DNA of 64,000 nt. Origin: JACCZX01 sp963791315. Lineage in GTDB: Bacteria > Pseudomonadota > Gammaproteobacteria > Burkholderiales > Burkholderiaceae_F. The stretch is taken from NCBI GenBank assembly GCA_963791315.1, contig CAWBRQ010000007.1, positions 248,001 through 312,000 of the forward strand. Direction: 5' to 3'. Below the pieces are notes generated by a model, which saw only the letters and a list, made by a program, of their open reading frames with translations, was not told where the DNA came from and searched no databases. Positions 44,795 through 54,585 of the stretch are shown piece after piece. The position numbers and the translations under genes are program-made. Numbering within the stretch: the first letter of the stretch is position 1; each line of letters opens with the position of its first letter.

Positions 44795-45565
44795 CTAGAA
44801 CGCGCAGAGTGCCAGCTCGAAGGGCACGTCTTGATCCATCGAGCGAGGCTTCGGCTCGCGATCCTGCGTCGTGAAGCGAATCCACAGCATGTACTTGTTG
44901 GCGCTGATTTCCGGAATGGCGTGGAGCGCGCCATCGACCCGCACCTGCAGCAGCGCGTAGGTTCTTCCCTGCAACATCTGCTGAAATGCGCCTTGTGCTG
45001 CCACCTGCTTGCTGCGATGCGCGGTTTCCCGCAGCAGCTTCAAAACGATTGCCAGTGCCGAGTGAAATTGCAGCATTGGGGCCACCCAGTTTTGCAGGTC
45101 GCGCATCCGCGTGTCGACATCGCGCGTCAACCATGCGTGGTAAGACGGCAGATCGAACTCGCATGTCCCGCCCGGAATGATTGCGCGGCTGCGGATACTC
45201 ATCAGCCATTCATTGTCACGTACGTGCTGACCAGCTTTGCCCGTGGCGGCGTTCAGATTCTGCTGCGCGCGCTCGATCTCGGACAGCACTCCGGAGAGCG
45301 CGCTTTCCGACACCTGAGGGTTGTTGCGCAGCGCTTGGAGCGACTGCTTGTGACGCTCGAGCTCCTGCAACAAGTCCGACTTAAGATCGGCACGCGATGT
45401 CACTTCCAGGATTTCGAACAGCGTTAGTAGAGCTGTATGGTGACAGTAGGCGTGCTCCTGCGCACAGAAGTACATCAACTTGTCGAACAGGTCCTCGAGA
45501 CGCAGCAAGGTCCGGACGCGCTCGCTGAACGGATACTCGTATAAGACCTTAGCGTCCGTCGACAT
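44795..45565 (-). CDS. zapD: Cell division protein ZapD (FtsZ cross-linker)
   Basis: An intact 256-residue protein. The family begins (V)LYEYPFSERVRTLLRLEDLF, as here. Further hallmarks are HHTALLTLFEILEVTSRADL, KSDLLQELERHKQSL, GGTCEFDLPSYHAWL, GRTYALLQVRVDG and NKYMLWIRF. ZapD is a helical plus beta-barrel protein that binds the FtsZ C-terminal tail and bundles filaments; FtsZ at 34793 has the matching tail. It lies between coaE (33 bases upstream) and yacG, all on the minus strand. Confidence 0.95.
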   Translation of the reverse strand: MSTDAKVLYEYPFSERVRTLLRLEDLFDKLMYFCAQEHAYCHHTALLTLFEILEVTSRADLKSDLLQELERHKQSLQALRNNPQVSESALSGVLSEIERAQQNLNAATGKAGQHVRDNEWLMSIRSRAIIPGGTCEFDLPSYHAWLTRDVDTRMRDLQNWVAPMLQFHSALAIVLKLLRETAHRSKQVAAQGAFQQMLQGRTYALLQVRVDGALHAIPEISANKYMLWIRFTTQDREPKPRSMDQDVPFELALCAF

Positions 45566-45598
45566 CTCGCAGTGATATTGGGAGCATGGTCGAAGATA

Positions 45599-46238
45599 TC
45601 ACAGGGTTTCGCGCGAGCGTTTGTTCGCGGCGAATCGCAGATAAGTTTGATGCAGACGACCCACCTTCAGGTCTATCTGGTCGATGGGTGCTTCGTTGAG
45701 CAGTACGTCGTCGGCCATGGCCAGTCGCTGCGGACGAGTCGCCTGCGCGGCAATTATTTTTCGCGCAGTCGTTTCGTCGATCCCGGGTCTGGCGCGTACA
45801 CGTGCCACCTGCGTCGCCTCGCTGCAATCGATCAAGAGGACGCGGTCAGCGTAGCCGCCTCGGTTGCCAGTCTCGACCAACAGTGGCACGACGAGTACGA
45901 CGTAAGGCGCGCCCTCGGCGATCAGTTTCGCCGCATGTTCGCGCATCGCACCCCGGATCATTGGATGCAGTAGCGATTCGAGCCGTACGCGCTGCGCCGT
46001 GTCGGAGAAGGCAAGAGCGCGCATGCGGACCCGGTCCAGCGATCCATCGGCGGCAATCGCCTCGGCGCCAAATGCTTCGCTGATTGCGTCGATGGCAGCG
46101 CCGCCAGCGCTTGTCAGTTGATGCGCGATCAAATCGGCGTCGACAAGTGCAGCACCGCGGTCCTGCGAGCATCGCACCGATCGTGGACTTGCCGCTGCCA
46201 ACGCCACCCGTCAGGCCGACGCTGAAAGCAGCGGACAT
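45599..46238 (-). CDS. coaE: Dephospho-CoA kinase (one frame break)
   Basis: The last enzyme of coenzyme A synthesis, phosphorylating the 3-prime OH of dephospho-CoA. The P-loop FSVGLTGGVGSGKSTIGAML is at the N-terminus, read from the ATG at 46238. After a change near 46170 the CoA-binding part follows: ALVDADLIAHQLTSAGG, LLHPMIRGAMREHA, VVLVVPLLVETG, DRVLLIDCSEATQVAR and DDVLLNEAPIDQI. About 212 residues. The ATG overlaps the pilD stop (TGATG), an arrangement widespread in Proteobacteria. Confidence 0.92.
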
Positions 46239-47077
46239 CAAAGCGGAACTAACCACGCGCGTGAGTTGATCGCCGGTCAGCATCATGATCATGCCCGCTG
46301 CTGCGAGATACGGACCAAAGGGAATCGGAATCTCGCGCCCGCGCCGCGCCAGGACAATCAGCGCTATGCCGACGACCGCGCCTACCAGCGACGACAGCAA
46401 GACGATCGGCAGCAACGCTTTCCAACCCATCCACGCTCCGAGGGCGGCGAGGAGCTTGAAGTCGCCGTAGCCCATACCTTCCTTGCCTGTCGTCAGCTTG
46501 AACAGCCAGTAGATGCACCACAGCACCAAATATCCCGCTGCAGCGCCCAGCACCGCGTCTTTGAGTGGCACGCGAAAAGCCCGTACGAGTTAGCGAGCAG
46601 ACCGAGCCAGAGCAACGGCAGCGTCAAGTCATCGGGCAACAACGTCGTATCGGCATCGATAAACGTCAGAGCAATCAGTGTCCACGTGAATACAAGGGCA
46701 AGCGCCGTCTGCCAAGTCAGCCCAAACTTCCACGCGACGATCGCCGACAGCACTGCGGTCAGCGCTTCGACAATCGGGTAACGCGCCGATATGCGAGTCG
46801 CGCAGTGCGCGCACTTGCCGCGCAAGGCGAGCCACGATGCAATCGGAATGTTGTCGACCAGACGCAATGGCGCCTTGCATTGTGGGCAATGCGAGTGCGG
46901 CACAAACAGGTTGTAGCGCCCAGTTGAGGCGACAGCGTTACCCTCAAGCTCGGCACATTGCGCGCGCCAGTCGGCTTCCATCATCTTCGGCAGACGATGG
47001 ATCAGAACATTCAGGAACGAGCCGATCGCCAGGCTGAAGACGGCGACGACGGCGATGAGGACAGGACCTTCCAGCAA
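46238..47077 (-). CDS. pilD: Type IV prepilin peptidase / N-methyltransferase PilD (frame breaks)
   Basis: A polytopic aspartic protease that cleaves and N-methylates type IV prepilins. The N-terminal helix VVAVFSLAIGSFLNVLIHRL is followed by the zinc-binding CPQCKAPLRLVDNIPIASWL and GKCAHC. The catalytic Asp residues are in LIALTFIDADTTLLPDDLTL and GMGYGDFKLLAALGAWMGW. The frame changes near 46578, and again near 46255, after which LVPL and a TGA overlap the coaE ATG. The TTG at 47077 is the best start (LLEGPVLIAVVAV); upstream codons cross a hairpin behind pilC. Confidence 0.9.
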
Positions 47078-47088
47078 AATTATCCGTT

Positions 47089-47114
47089 GCCGGCGTTGCG
47101 AGAGCAACGCCGGC
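47089..47114 (-). terminator. Perfect 11-bp hairpin between pilC and pilD
   Basis: GCCGGCGTTGC (47089-47099), loop GAGA, GCAACGCCGGC (47104-47114). On the minus strand it lies 12 bases after the pilC stop and 11 bases before the pilD start, followed by AACGGATAATTTTG. The T-run is weak, so it is more likely an attenuator or mRNA-processing or stability element that lowers pilD relative to pilB-pilC than a full terminator. Confidence 0.6.
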
Positions 47115-47126
47115 TCCCTGAATAAC

Positions 47127-48309
47127 CTACACAACCTGACCGAGCTTGAAGATCGGCAGATAAATCGCAATTACGATGCCGCCGACGACGACACCGAGAA
47201 TGACCATGATCATCGGCTCCAGCAAGCTAGCCAAAGCATCCACGGTTTCATCGACTTCTCGCTCGTAATAATCAGCGACTTTGGACAGCATCGAATCGAG
47301 CGAGCCTGATTCCTCGCCGATCGACGTCATCTGAATCGCCATGTTGGGAAACACACCGGTGTTTTGCATCGACTGCGCCAGGCTCGTCCCTACATTGACC
47401 TCGTTCTGCACCTGCTTAGTCGCTTCCTTGTAGACCCAGTTTCCGGCCGCGGGTCCCACCGAGTCGAGCGCCTCAACCAGCGGTACACCGGCGGCGAATG
47501 TCGTTGCTAGCGTTCTGCTCCAGCGCGCGATCGATGCCTTCTGCAGCATCTCACCCAGCACCGGCAGTTTCAGCAATGCGCGGTCGACCGCGGCTTTGAC
47601 CTTCGCAGATCGCCGCCACGCCTGCAACAGGAAGTAAACCCCGCCGAAAGCAATGCCGAAGACGACGTACCAGTAAGCGACCATGAAGTCCGACATCGCG
47701 ATCACCATAAGCGTCGGAGCAGGAAGATCGGCGCCGAAACTGGTGAACACGCTCTTGAACGACGGAATCACGAAGATCATGATCACCGCAGTTACCAGAA
47801 TCGCGACCAGAATGATCATGATCGGGTAGAACATTGCCTTCTTGATCTTGCCCTTCAGCGCGATCGTTTTCTCTTGATAGGTGGCAAGCCGGTCAAGCAG
47901 TGTTTCCAGAATACCTGCCTGTTCGCCGGCAGCGACGAGGTTGCAGAACAACGGATCGAAGTACAGCGGGTACTTGCGGAACGCCTGATTCAAGCTGGTA
48001 CCAGTCTCGACGTCGGAGCGGATGTCGTTCATCAAGCGCGCCATCGACGGATTCGCATGCCCCTTGCCGACGATGTCGAACGACTGCATCAAGCGGCACG
48101 CCGGCCTTCAGCATCGTCGACAGTTGGCGCGAGAAGAGCGCCAGGTCCTTTTCGGTGATCTTCTTGCCGCGCGAAAAGCTCTGCTTCTTGATCTTCGTCG
48201 TCATGATGCCGCGCCGGCGCAGCGATGCGGCGACGACAGACTCGCCGCCAGCGCGCATGTCGCCCTTTACGACCCGGCCGTTCTTGTCGCGACCTTCCCA
48301 GTGAAACAT
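47127..48309 (-). CDS. pilC: Type IV pilus inner-membrane platform protein PilC (one frame break)
   Basis: A GspF-family membrane protein on which the pilus is assembled, working with PilB. It starts MFHWEGRDKNGRVVKGDMRA and continues LRRRGIMTTKIKKQS and DLALFSRQLSTMLKAGVPL. After a change near 48100 come SFDIVGKGHANPSMARLM, SLNQAFRKYPLYFDPLFCNL and VAAGEQAGILETLLDRLATY, and the second repeat ends YYEREVDETVDALASLLEP. Three membrane helices are visible. It is preceded by pilB and followed by a strong hairpin and pilD, all on the minus strand. Confidence 0.93.
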
Positions 48310-48383
48310 CGACTCCCTGTACTGCTGCAGTAGGGCGTCCCTTGGCAAGTGTTCCGGTGGCCATTCGGTGTGCTCCGCTTACT

Positions 48384-50141
48384 TCATTCGTTCGTACAAC
48401 CCAAGCACCTCTTCGAGCGAGGTGATCCCTGCTTGACCTTCACCAATCCCGACTGGCGCAGATCACGCACGCCGTTTGTCTGCGCTTCGCGCCCGATGTC
48501 CGTCGCGGTTGCGTTCTTCAAAATCATGTCCTGCATCGTTTCGGTGATCGGCATCACCTGATAAATGCCGAGCGCGGCCCTTGTAGCCGCTGCCCTTGCA
48601 ACGTTTCGCAGCCGACGGCTTGTATGGAACCCAGTTGCCGTCGAGGTCGTCAGCCGCGAAATCCGGCGCCGTGAAGGCGTCCTTCGGAAGTATCGACCGG
48701 CTGCTTGCAGGCGCAGAGCTTGCGCGCCAGGCGCTGCGCGGTGATCAGGATGATGCTCGACGCGATGTTAAATGGCGCGCACGCCCATGTTCGGCCAGGC
48801 GCACCAGGGTCCCGGGCGCGTCGTTCGTGTGCAACGTCGACAGCACCATGTGGCCGGTCTGCGCGGCCTTGATGGCAATGTCGGCGGTTTCGAGATCGCG
48901 GATCTCGCCGACCATGATCACATCCGGATCCTGCCGCAGGAACGCACGCAGCGAATTGGCGAACGTCAGTCCGGCCTTCTCGTTGACGTTGACCTGGTTG
49001 ATCCCGGCCATCTGGATTTCGGCCGGATCTTCGGCGGTCGAGATGTTGATATCGGGCTTGTTCAGGATGTTCAGGCACGTGTATACAGCGACACGGTCTT
49101 GCCGGAGCCGGTCGGCCCGGTCACGAGCACCATGCCGTACGGCCGCTGCACGGCATTCAGCAGCACCTGCTTTCTGATCGGGCTCGTAGCCGAGCGCCTC
49201 GATGCCCAGCTTGGCCTGCGAGGCGTCCAGAATCCGCATCACGATTTTCTCGCCGAACAGCGTCGGCAGCGTGCTGACGCGGAAATCGATCGCGCGCTGG
49301 CCGGACAGTGCAAGTTTCATCCGACCGTCCTGCGGCACGCGTTTTTCTGCAATGTCGAGGCGGGACAAGACCTTGATACGCGTCGACAGCCGTTCCTTGA
49401 TCGCTAGCGGCGGCTGCGCGATTTCACGCATCATGTCCGTCGAGCCGAAAGCGGACGCGATAGAACTTTTCGTAGGGCTCGAAGTGCAGGTCGGATGCGC
49501 CTTCACCGATCGCGTCGAGCAGCAGCTTCTGCAGGAAACGCACGACCGGCGCATCGTCGACGTCGGCGGCGGCGCGGCGTCCTCGGCCGAAACCTCGCCG
49601 GGATTCGTCCAGCATCGCCGAAATCGATGTCTTCGCTGCCACCGCTAATCGTGTCGAGCTGCTGATTGACGCTCTGCGCCGCGCCTCGACTGCCGCATCA
49701 ACTTGTCGTGCTCGACGACGATGACGTCGATTGCAAGCTGCGTCTGAAACTTGATCTGGTCGAGTGCGTGTGTAGTTGGTCGGATCGGAGACCGCGACCG
49801 CGAGGCGATTGCCGCGCTTACGCAGTGCGAGCACGCGCAGCGAACCGACCAGCTTCTTGTCGATGATGTCCTTGGGCAGTTGCTCTATGTCGACCGCGCC
49901 TAAGTCAAGCAACGGCGTGACCGAATGTGTCGGCAGCGAATTTCGCGATCGCGGCTGCCGAGAGTCCGGTCACGTCAGCCGAGCCGACTAACTCATCGAT
50001 GAATTGCGTGTTGCTCTGCGTTGCCTTGCGCGCGAAGTTCTCTGCACGATCGGGCCGCAGCTTGCCTTGCTGCACGAGCGCACGCGCGAGACCGGTGAGG
50101 GCGCCGACGGCAGCGGCAGAACCTTGTATGACGGTGGACAT
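48384..50141 (-). CDS. pilB: Type IV pilus extension ATPase PilB (many frame breaks)
   Basis: A hexameric cytoplasmic motor for pilus extension. N-terminal region: MSTVIQGSAAAVGALTGLAR, then GAVDIEQLPKDIIDKKLVG and LAVAVSDPTNY. Later GASDLHFEPYEKFYRVRFRL, SRLDIAEKRVPQDGRMKL, FRVSTLPTLFGEKIVMRIL, the Walker A LVTGPTGSGKTVSLYTCLN, TAEDPAEIQMAGINQVNVN, LRQDPDVIMVGEIRDLETA and TGHMVLSTLHTNDAPGTLVR. The tail has a zinc-ribbon-like region (LCACKQP, CKGSGYKGR) and ends TSLEEVLGCTNE. About ten frame changes lie between 49920 and 48410. The exact stop (48384) depends on the last one. Confidence 0.9.
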
Positions 50142-50180
50142 CAGGTTTTTGGTATCCCAACCTCTGACCGGGTTTTAACG

Positions 50181-50199
50181 GGTTCGAGTAGTTCGAACC
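50181..50199. repeat. Inverted repeat upstream of pilB
   Basis: GGTTCGA (50181-50187), five-base spacer GTAGT, TCGAACC (50193-50199). It lies about 40 bases before the pilB start within the 239-base gap between pilB and tRNA-Pro. It could be an operator or a leader hairpin. No convincing promoter is seen beside it. Confidence 0.4.
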
Positions 50200-50380
50200 G
50201 TCAAGTTATAGCCGGCCGGCCCCCCTAGAGAAGGCGAAAGATACCGCTGATAAGGCCGTGGATTTGTAAACCTAAACTACCGCAAACCGGGCAAGACGAT
50301 CGGCGCAGGCTGCGGTGCTGGACGTGGCGCGTCAGACTTGTTGGAAGCGCAGAGCGGCAGAACAAGATTGAAGCGGGATG

Positions 50381-50457
50381 TGGTCGGGGTGAGAGGATTT
50401 GAACCTCCGACTCCTGCGTCCCGAACGCAGTACTCTACCAGGCTGAGCTACACCCCG
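50381..50457 (-). tRNA. tRNA-Pro, anticodon CGG
   Basis: A 77-base cloverleaf on the minus strand. The acceptor stem pairs CGGGGTG with CACCCCG, followed by ACCA with CCA encoded. The D arm contains GCTCAGCCTGGTAGAG, the anticodon stem pairs CTGCG with CGCAG around the loop TTCGGGA (anticodon CGG), and the T arm contains GGTTCAAATCC. It decodes CCG proline codons. It sits between ispB and pilB, both also minus strand. Confidence 0.95.
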
Positions 50458-50492
50458 AAGACACGTTTCGGCAAACTTGCAGCACTCGAAAC

Positions 50493-51521
50493 TCAGACGC
50501 TTGCGATCGAGCGCGAAAGTCGATCAAGTGTAGCAAGGAATCCCTGAAAATCGTCTCGGGAAGCTGATGCACCGCGGCCCGCGCGTTGTCGGCTTCTCGC
50601 TCGGCGAGTGAGCGCGAATAGTCGAGCGATCCGTTTTCAGTGACGATGCGCGCCACCGTCGAAAAGTCACCGCGCCCTTCGCGCACCGCCGCGGTTACAA
50701 AGTCCCGCTGCGCGGGTGCCGCGCAGCGCAGCGCATGTATCAGCGGCAGCGTCATTTTGCCTTCGCGCAAATCGTCTCCTAGCGCGCTTGCCGATTTCTT
50801 CACTGTCACCCGAATAGTCGAGGACGTCATCGATGATCTGAAAAGCTTTGCCGAGCGCAGCGCCGTAGGTGGCGCACCGATTCTCGACCGTGGCGTCCGC
50901 TCCGGCGATGACCGCGGCGATGCGGGCGCCCGCCTCGAACAAGGTCGCCGTCTTGCGCTCTACGACGTCGAAATACCTGTCTTCGTTCACCGACGGATCG
51001 TGGACGTTCAGCAATTGCAGCACTTCGCCCTCGGCAATCCGATTGGTCGCATCCGCCATGATGCGCATGACGCGCAGCATTGCCCGCTTCGACCATCATC
51101 TGGAACGATCGCGAATAGAGGAAGTCGCCGACCAGCACACTGGCCGCGTTACCGAACATCGAATTGGCCGTCGAGCGGCCGCGCCGGAGGTCTGATTCGT
51201 CAACGACGTCGTCGTGCAGCAGTGTGGCGGTGTGAATGAATTCGATCACGACCGCCAGATCAACGTGCTTTTCGCCGCTATAGCCGAGTGCGCGCGCGAT
51301 CAGCAAGAAGCACGGCCGGGCGCAGTCGCTTGCCGCCGGCACCGACGATGTAATCGGAAATCGTGTTGATAAGCGCAACATCGGAATCCAGCCGCTTCCG
51401 GATGGTTCGATCGACCAGCAGCAGGTCGGCGCTGATCGGCGCTAGCGCTTCCTGCAACATGTCCGCCGGGCTAGCTGCCGCGGGCAATTCGGGCGGCGGA
51501 AACAGGGGTCGCCAGATCCAT
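50493..51521 (-). CDS. ispB: Octaprenyl diphosphate synthase IspB (broken frame)
   Basis: A trans-polyprenyl synthase making the ubiquinone side chain. Motifs: DYIVGAGGKRLRPAVLL, FIHTATLLHDDVVDESDLRR (first Asp-rich motif), GDFLYSRSFQMMVEAGN, GEVLQLLNVHDPSVNED and AFQIIDDVLDYSGDSEEIGK (second Asp-rich motif), then GDDLREGKMTLPLIHALR. Breaks lie near 51478, 51310, 51085 and 50785. The ATG at 51521 (MDLATPVSAARIA) gives the longest sensible N-terminus. The 3-prime end is unresolved: the main frame runs into tRNA-Pro (stop at 50435), and another frame stops at 50493, which is used here. Confidence 0.88.
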
Positions 51522-51565
51522 TATTGGACGATTATAGGTGTGCGATAGGCAGCGCCAGCGACCGT

Positions 51566-51595
51566 TTGACGCGCTTTTGTCAAGGGTGAGATAAT
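51566..51595 (+). promoter_or_regulatory. Promoter of rplU-rpmA
   Basis: TTGACG (51566-51571), an 18-base spacer and GATAAT (51590-51595), both near consensus. Transcription would start near 51602, giving a leader of about 37 bases before the rplU ATG at 51639, which has GGGAG as ribosome binding site. It lies in the gap to the divergent ispB gene. Confidence 0.7.
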
Positions 51596-51638
51596 CACCG
51601 GCTTTTCGGCCGGAACTACCGGCGCGCTGGGAGTTCTG

Positions 51639-51947
51639 ATGTACGCAGTCATTAAGTCGGGCGGCAAGCAATACCGAGTCGCGGCGGGCGACACCGTAAA
51701 GATCGAATCCGTGCAGGGCGACGTTGGTCAGCAACTTAAGCTCACCGATGTACTTACGATAGCCGACGGCGACAACCTCCGCTTCGGTGCTCCTTTCGTA
51801 TCGGGTGCTGCCGTGATGGCGACGGTGCTAAGCCACGGGCGCCACGACAAGGTAACGATATTCAAAATGCAGCGTCGCAAGCACTTCCAAAAGCATGGTG
51901 GGCATCGTCAGAATTACACCGAGTTGCGGATCGATAGCATCGGTTAG
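51639..51947 (+). CDS. rplU: 50S ribosomal protein L21
   Basis: An intact 102-residue L21, a 23S rRNA-binding protein of the large subunit. It begins MYAVIKSGGKQYRVAAGDTV and ends in the basic RNA-binding region FKMQRRKHFQKHGGHRQNYT. Length and both regions are standard for Proteobacteria. It is the first gene of the rplU-rpmA unit, and rpmA follows after 65 bases. Confidence 0.97.
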   Translation: MYAVIKSGGKQYRVAAGDTVKIESVQGDVGQQLKLTDVLTIADGDNLRFGAPFVSGAAVMATVLSHGRHDKVTIFKMQRRKHFQKHGGHRQNYTELRIDSIG

Positions 51948-52012
51948 TCAGGGAGCCGGCCCGCGTTCGCGGTCCGGCAACGGTTTGGTTGGCATAAAGC
52001 GAAGGTATACAA

Positions 52013-52282
52013 ATGGCACACAAAAAAGCGGGCGGCTCGTCACGTAACGGGCGCGATTCACAGTCCAAGCGGCTTGGCGTCAAGGTGTACGGCAATCAGG
52101 CGATTACGGCAGGCGCCATCATCGTTCGGCAGCGCGGCACGCAATTTCACCCAGGTGAGAATGTCGGCATGGGGCGCGACCACACTTTGTTTTCGCTCAT
52201 AAATGGTACGGTGCAGTTCGATATTCGCGGCGCCAAGAGCCGTCGCGTCGTCAGGGTCGAATCGGGATCGGTGGCGTCCTAA
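52013..52282 (+). CDS. rpmA: 50S ribosomal protein L27
   Basis: An intact 89-residue L27 whose N-terminal tail reaches the peptidyl-transferase centre. It begins directly with MAHKKAGGSSRNGRDSQSKR, so no cleavable leader as in Firmicutes, and continues LGVKVYGNQAITAGAIIVRQ and GTQFHPGENVGMGRDHTLFS. Followed by a strong intrinsic terminator before obg. Confidence 0.97.
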   Translation: MAHKKAGGSSRNGRDSQSKRLGVKVYGNQAITAGAIIVRQRGTQFHPGENVGMGRDHTLFSLINGTVQFDIRGAKSRRVVRVESGSVAS

Positions 52283-52313
52283 CCATTGTTTTTCGTTTGA
52301 GCGTTAGCTATCG

Positions 52314-52348
52314 GGCCCTGCCGTTCGCGGCGGGGCCTTTTTTATTTT
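52314..52348 (+). terminator. Rho-independent terminator after rpmA
   Basis: GGCCCTGCCG (52314-52323), tetraloop TTCG, CGGCGGGGCC (52328-52337), a 10-bp stem with one G-T wobble, followed by TTTTTTATTTT. It ends 22 bases before the obg ATG, so obg is expressed by read-through or from a promoter I cannot see. Confidence 0.85.
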
Positions 52349-52369
52349 CGGACCCATATCTGGAGCAGC

Positions 52370-53462
52370 ATGAAGTTCATCGACGAGGCGACGATCGAAG
52401 TCGCGGCCGGCAACGGCGGGGATGGCTGCGCCTCGTTCCGACGGGAAAAGTTCATTCCCAAGGGTGGTCCCGACGGCGGTGACGGTGGTCGCGGGCGGCA
52501 GTGTCTGGGTCGTTGCCGACCGCAACCTCAACACGCTGATCGATTTTCGATACGCGCGCAAACATCAGGCGAAAAATGGAGAGAAAGGCCGCGGAGCAGA
52601 TTGTTACGGTGCGGGCGGGCCGGATATCGACCTGCGCGTGCCGGTCGGGACCGTAGTCACGGATGCAGAAACCGGCGAAAAACTGGTCGACATGATTGCA
52701 CACGGCCAGCGCGCATTACTGGCGCGAGGCGGTCGCGGCGGCATCGGAAATCTGCATTTCAAGTCGAGCACCAATCGCACGCCGCGGCAATTCACGAAAG
52801 GCGAGCCGGGTGAGCAGCGCAAGTTAAGTCTGGAGTTGCGCGTCCTTGCCGATGTCGGACTGCTCGGCTTGCCCAACGCCGGCAAGTCGACGTTGATCCG
52901 TGCAGTGTCAAATGCTCGTCCGAAGGTCGCCGACTATCCATTTACGACGCTGCATCCGCATCTCGGGGTCGTCCGTGTCGGCCCGGAGCGAAGTTTCGTG
53001 ATCGCAGACATTCCCGGCCTGATCGAAGGTGCTGCCGAAGGTGCCGGCTTGGGTCATCAGTTCCTGCGCCATTTGAGTCGGACCGATCTGCTGCTGCATC
53101 TTGTCGACTGCATGCCGCCGGAGGGTGCAAGATCCGGTGCGAGGTGCGCGCGCGATTGCCGCCGAGCTACGCAAGTACGACGAGCAGCTGTATCGCAAGC
53201 CGCGCTGGTTCGTGCTGAACAAGATCGATCTCGTGCCGGTCGATGAGACGCGATGCGCTTGGCTGCAGGAATTTCGCCGCCGACTGCGGACGAAAGCACC
53301 CGATTTTCGCCGTGTCCGCAGCGACCGGCGAAGGCTGTCGTGAATTGGTGTCGGAGGTGGCGAGGTTCCTTGCGGCGCAGCGCTCCGAGCATTTGAAGGA
53401 GCGAAGGCGACGTCGATGCGCGTTTCAGCGTAGCTGCCGAAGACGTCCGGGACAGCACGTGA
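52370..53462 (+). CDS. obg: GTPase Obg / CgtA (broken frame)
   Basis: A ribosome-associated GTPase for 50S assembly and the stress response. The glycine-rich Obg domain reads MKFIDEATIEVAAGNGGDGC, FRREKFIPKGGPDGGDGG, then IDLRVPVGTVVTDAETGEKL and LLARGGRGGIGNLHFKSSTN. G domain: LGLPNAGKSTLIRAVSNARP (G1), DYPFTTLHPHLGVV (G2), IADIPGLIEGAAEGAGLGH (G3), FVLNKIDLVP (G4) and FAVSAATGEG (G5). Breaks lie near 52497, 53130, 53300 and 53408. The last part, VDARFSVAAEDVRDST, ends at 53462, overlapping the proB GTG. Confidence 0.93.
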
Positions 53463-54585
53463 CGTCGGTGATTGCCGCCGCACGCCGGGTCGTTGTCAAG
53501 ATCGGCAGCAGCTCGGTGACCGCCGAGGGGCGAGGGCTCGATCACGATGCGATCGATAGCTGGGCGCGCCAGATCGTCGCGCTGCGGGCGGGCGGGAAGC
53601 AAGTGCTGCTCGTGTCGAGCGGAGCGATCGCCGAAGGCATGCAACGGCTCGGCTGGAAGCGGCGGCCGCACCAAATCCACGAATTGCAGGCGGCTGCCGC
53701 CGTCGGGCAGATGGGTCTCGCGCAGGCCTACGAAGCGCAGCTTTCGCGCGCGCGGTTTGCAGACTGCGCAGGTCCTGTCTGACTCACACCGATCTGGCCG
53801 ATCGTGCGCGCTATCTCAATGCACGCTCGACTTTGGTTCACGTTGCTTGCATCTTGGCGTCGTACCGGTGATCAACGAAAACGATACCGTCGTGACCGAC
53901 GAGATCAAGTTTGGCGACAACGACACGCTCGGCGCACTGGTCGCCGAATCTGGTCGAGGCCGACGCCCTGATGATTCTCACCGATCAGGCGGGTCTCTAC
54001 TCCGAAGACCCGCGTCGCAATGCGGCTGCGTCGGTTATTACGCGAGGCAGCGGCCGGTGATCCAGCGCTCGAAGCGATGGCCGGAGGCGCTGGAAGCGGG
54101 ACCGCACGCGGCGGGATGTTGACCAAGGTGCTGGCAGCCAAGCGTGCCGCTCGCAGTGGTGCGCACACGATGATTGCCGCGAGCCGCGAGCCGGATGTTT
54201 TGATCCGACTTGCGCAGGGCGAAGCGATTGGCTCGCAGCTGACCGCCGGTACCGGCGTTCTGACCGCGCGTAAACAGTGGCTCGCGGGACATCTGCAATG
54301 CAAGGGACAGGTCGTCGTCGACGACGGTGCGGCTCGGGCCTTAACCGTCGGCGGGAAAGAGCCTGCTTCCCATCGGCGTGATGAGCGTGAACGGCGAATT
54401 TCAGCGCGGCGACGTAGTCGCGTGCGTGGATAAGGACGGGACGCGAAGTCGCGCGCGGGCTGGTGAACTATTCGAGCACCCAAAGCCGGTTGATTGCCCG
54501 CAGGCCGACCGCGGAGATCGAAAATATTTTGGGCTTTATTGAAGAGCCCGAGTTGATACACCGCGACAACTTGGTGCTTACGTAG
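53459..54585 (+). CDS. proB: Glutamate 5-kinase ProB (broken frame)
   Basis: The first enzyme of proline synthesis. The amino-acid-kinase domain reads RRVVVKIGSSSVTAEGRGLD, VLLVSSGAIAEGMQRLGW, LQAAAAVGQMGLAQAYEA, VVPVINENDTVVTDEIKFGD and LMILTDQAGLYSEDPRRN, then GTARGGMLTKVLAAKRAARS. A C-terminal PUA domain follows (LLPIGVMSVNGEFQRGDVVA, GLVNYSSTQSRLIARRP). Breaks lie near 53755, 53790, 53845, 53950, 54030, 54350 and 54445. It starts with a GTGA overlap of obg and ends at TAG 54583-54585, end to end with the convergent rppH. Confidence 0.92.

Noticed and set aside
50381..50457. tRNA-Pro as an attachment site for an integrated element
   Set aside because: Its neighbours on both sides are core genes in a normal order, with no integrase or duplicated tRNA end.
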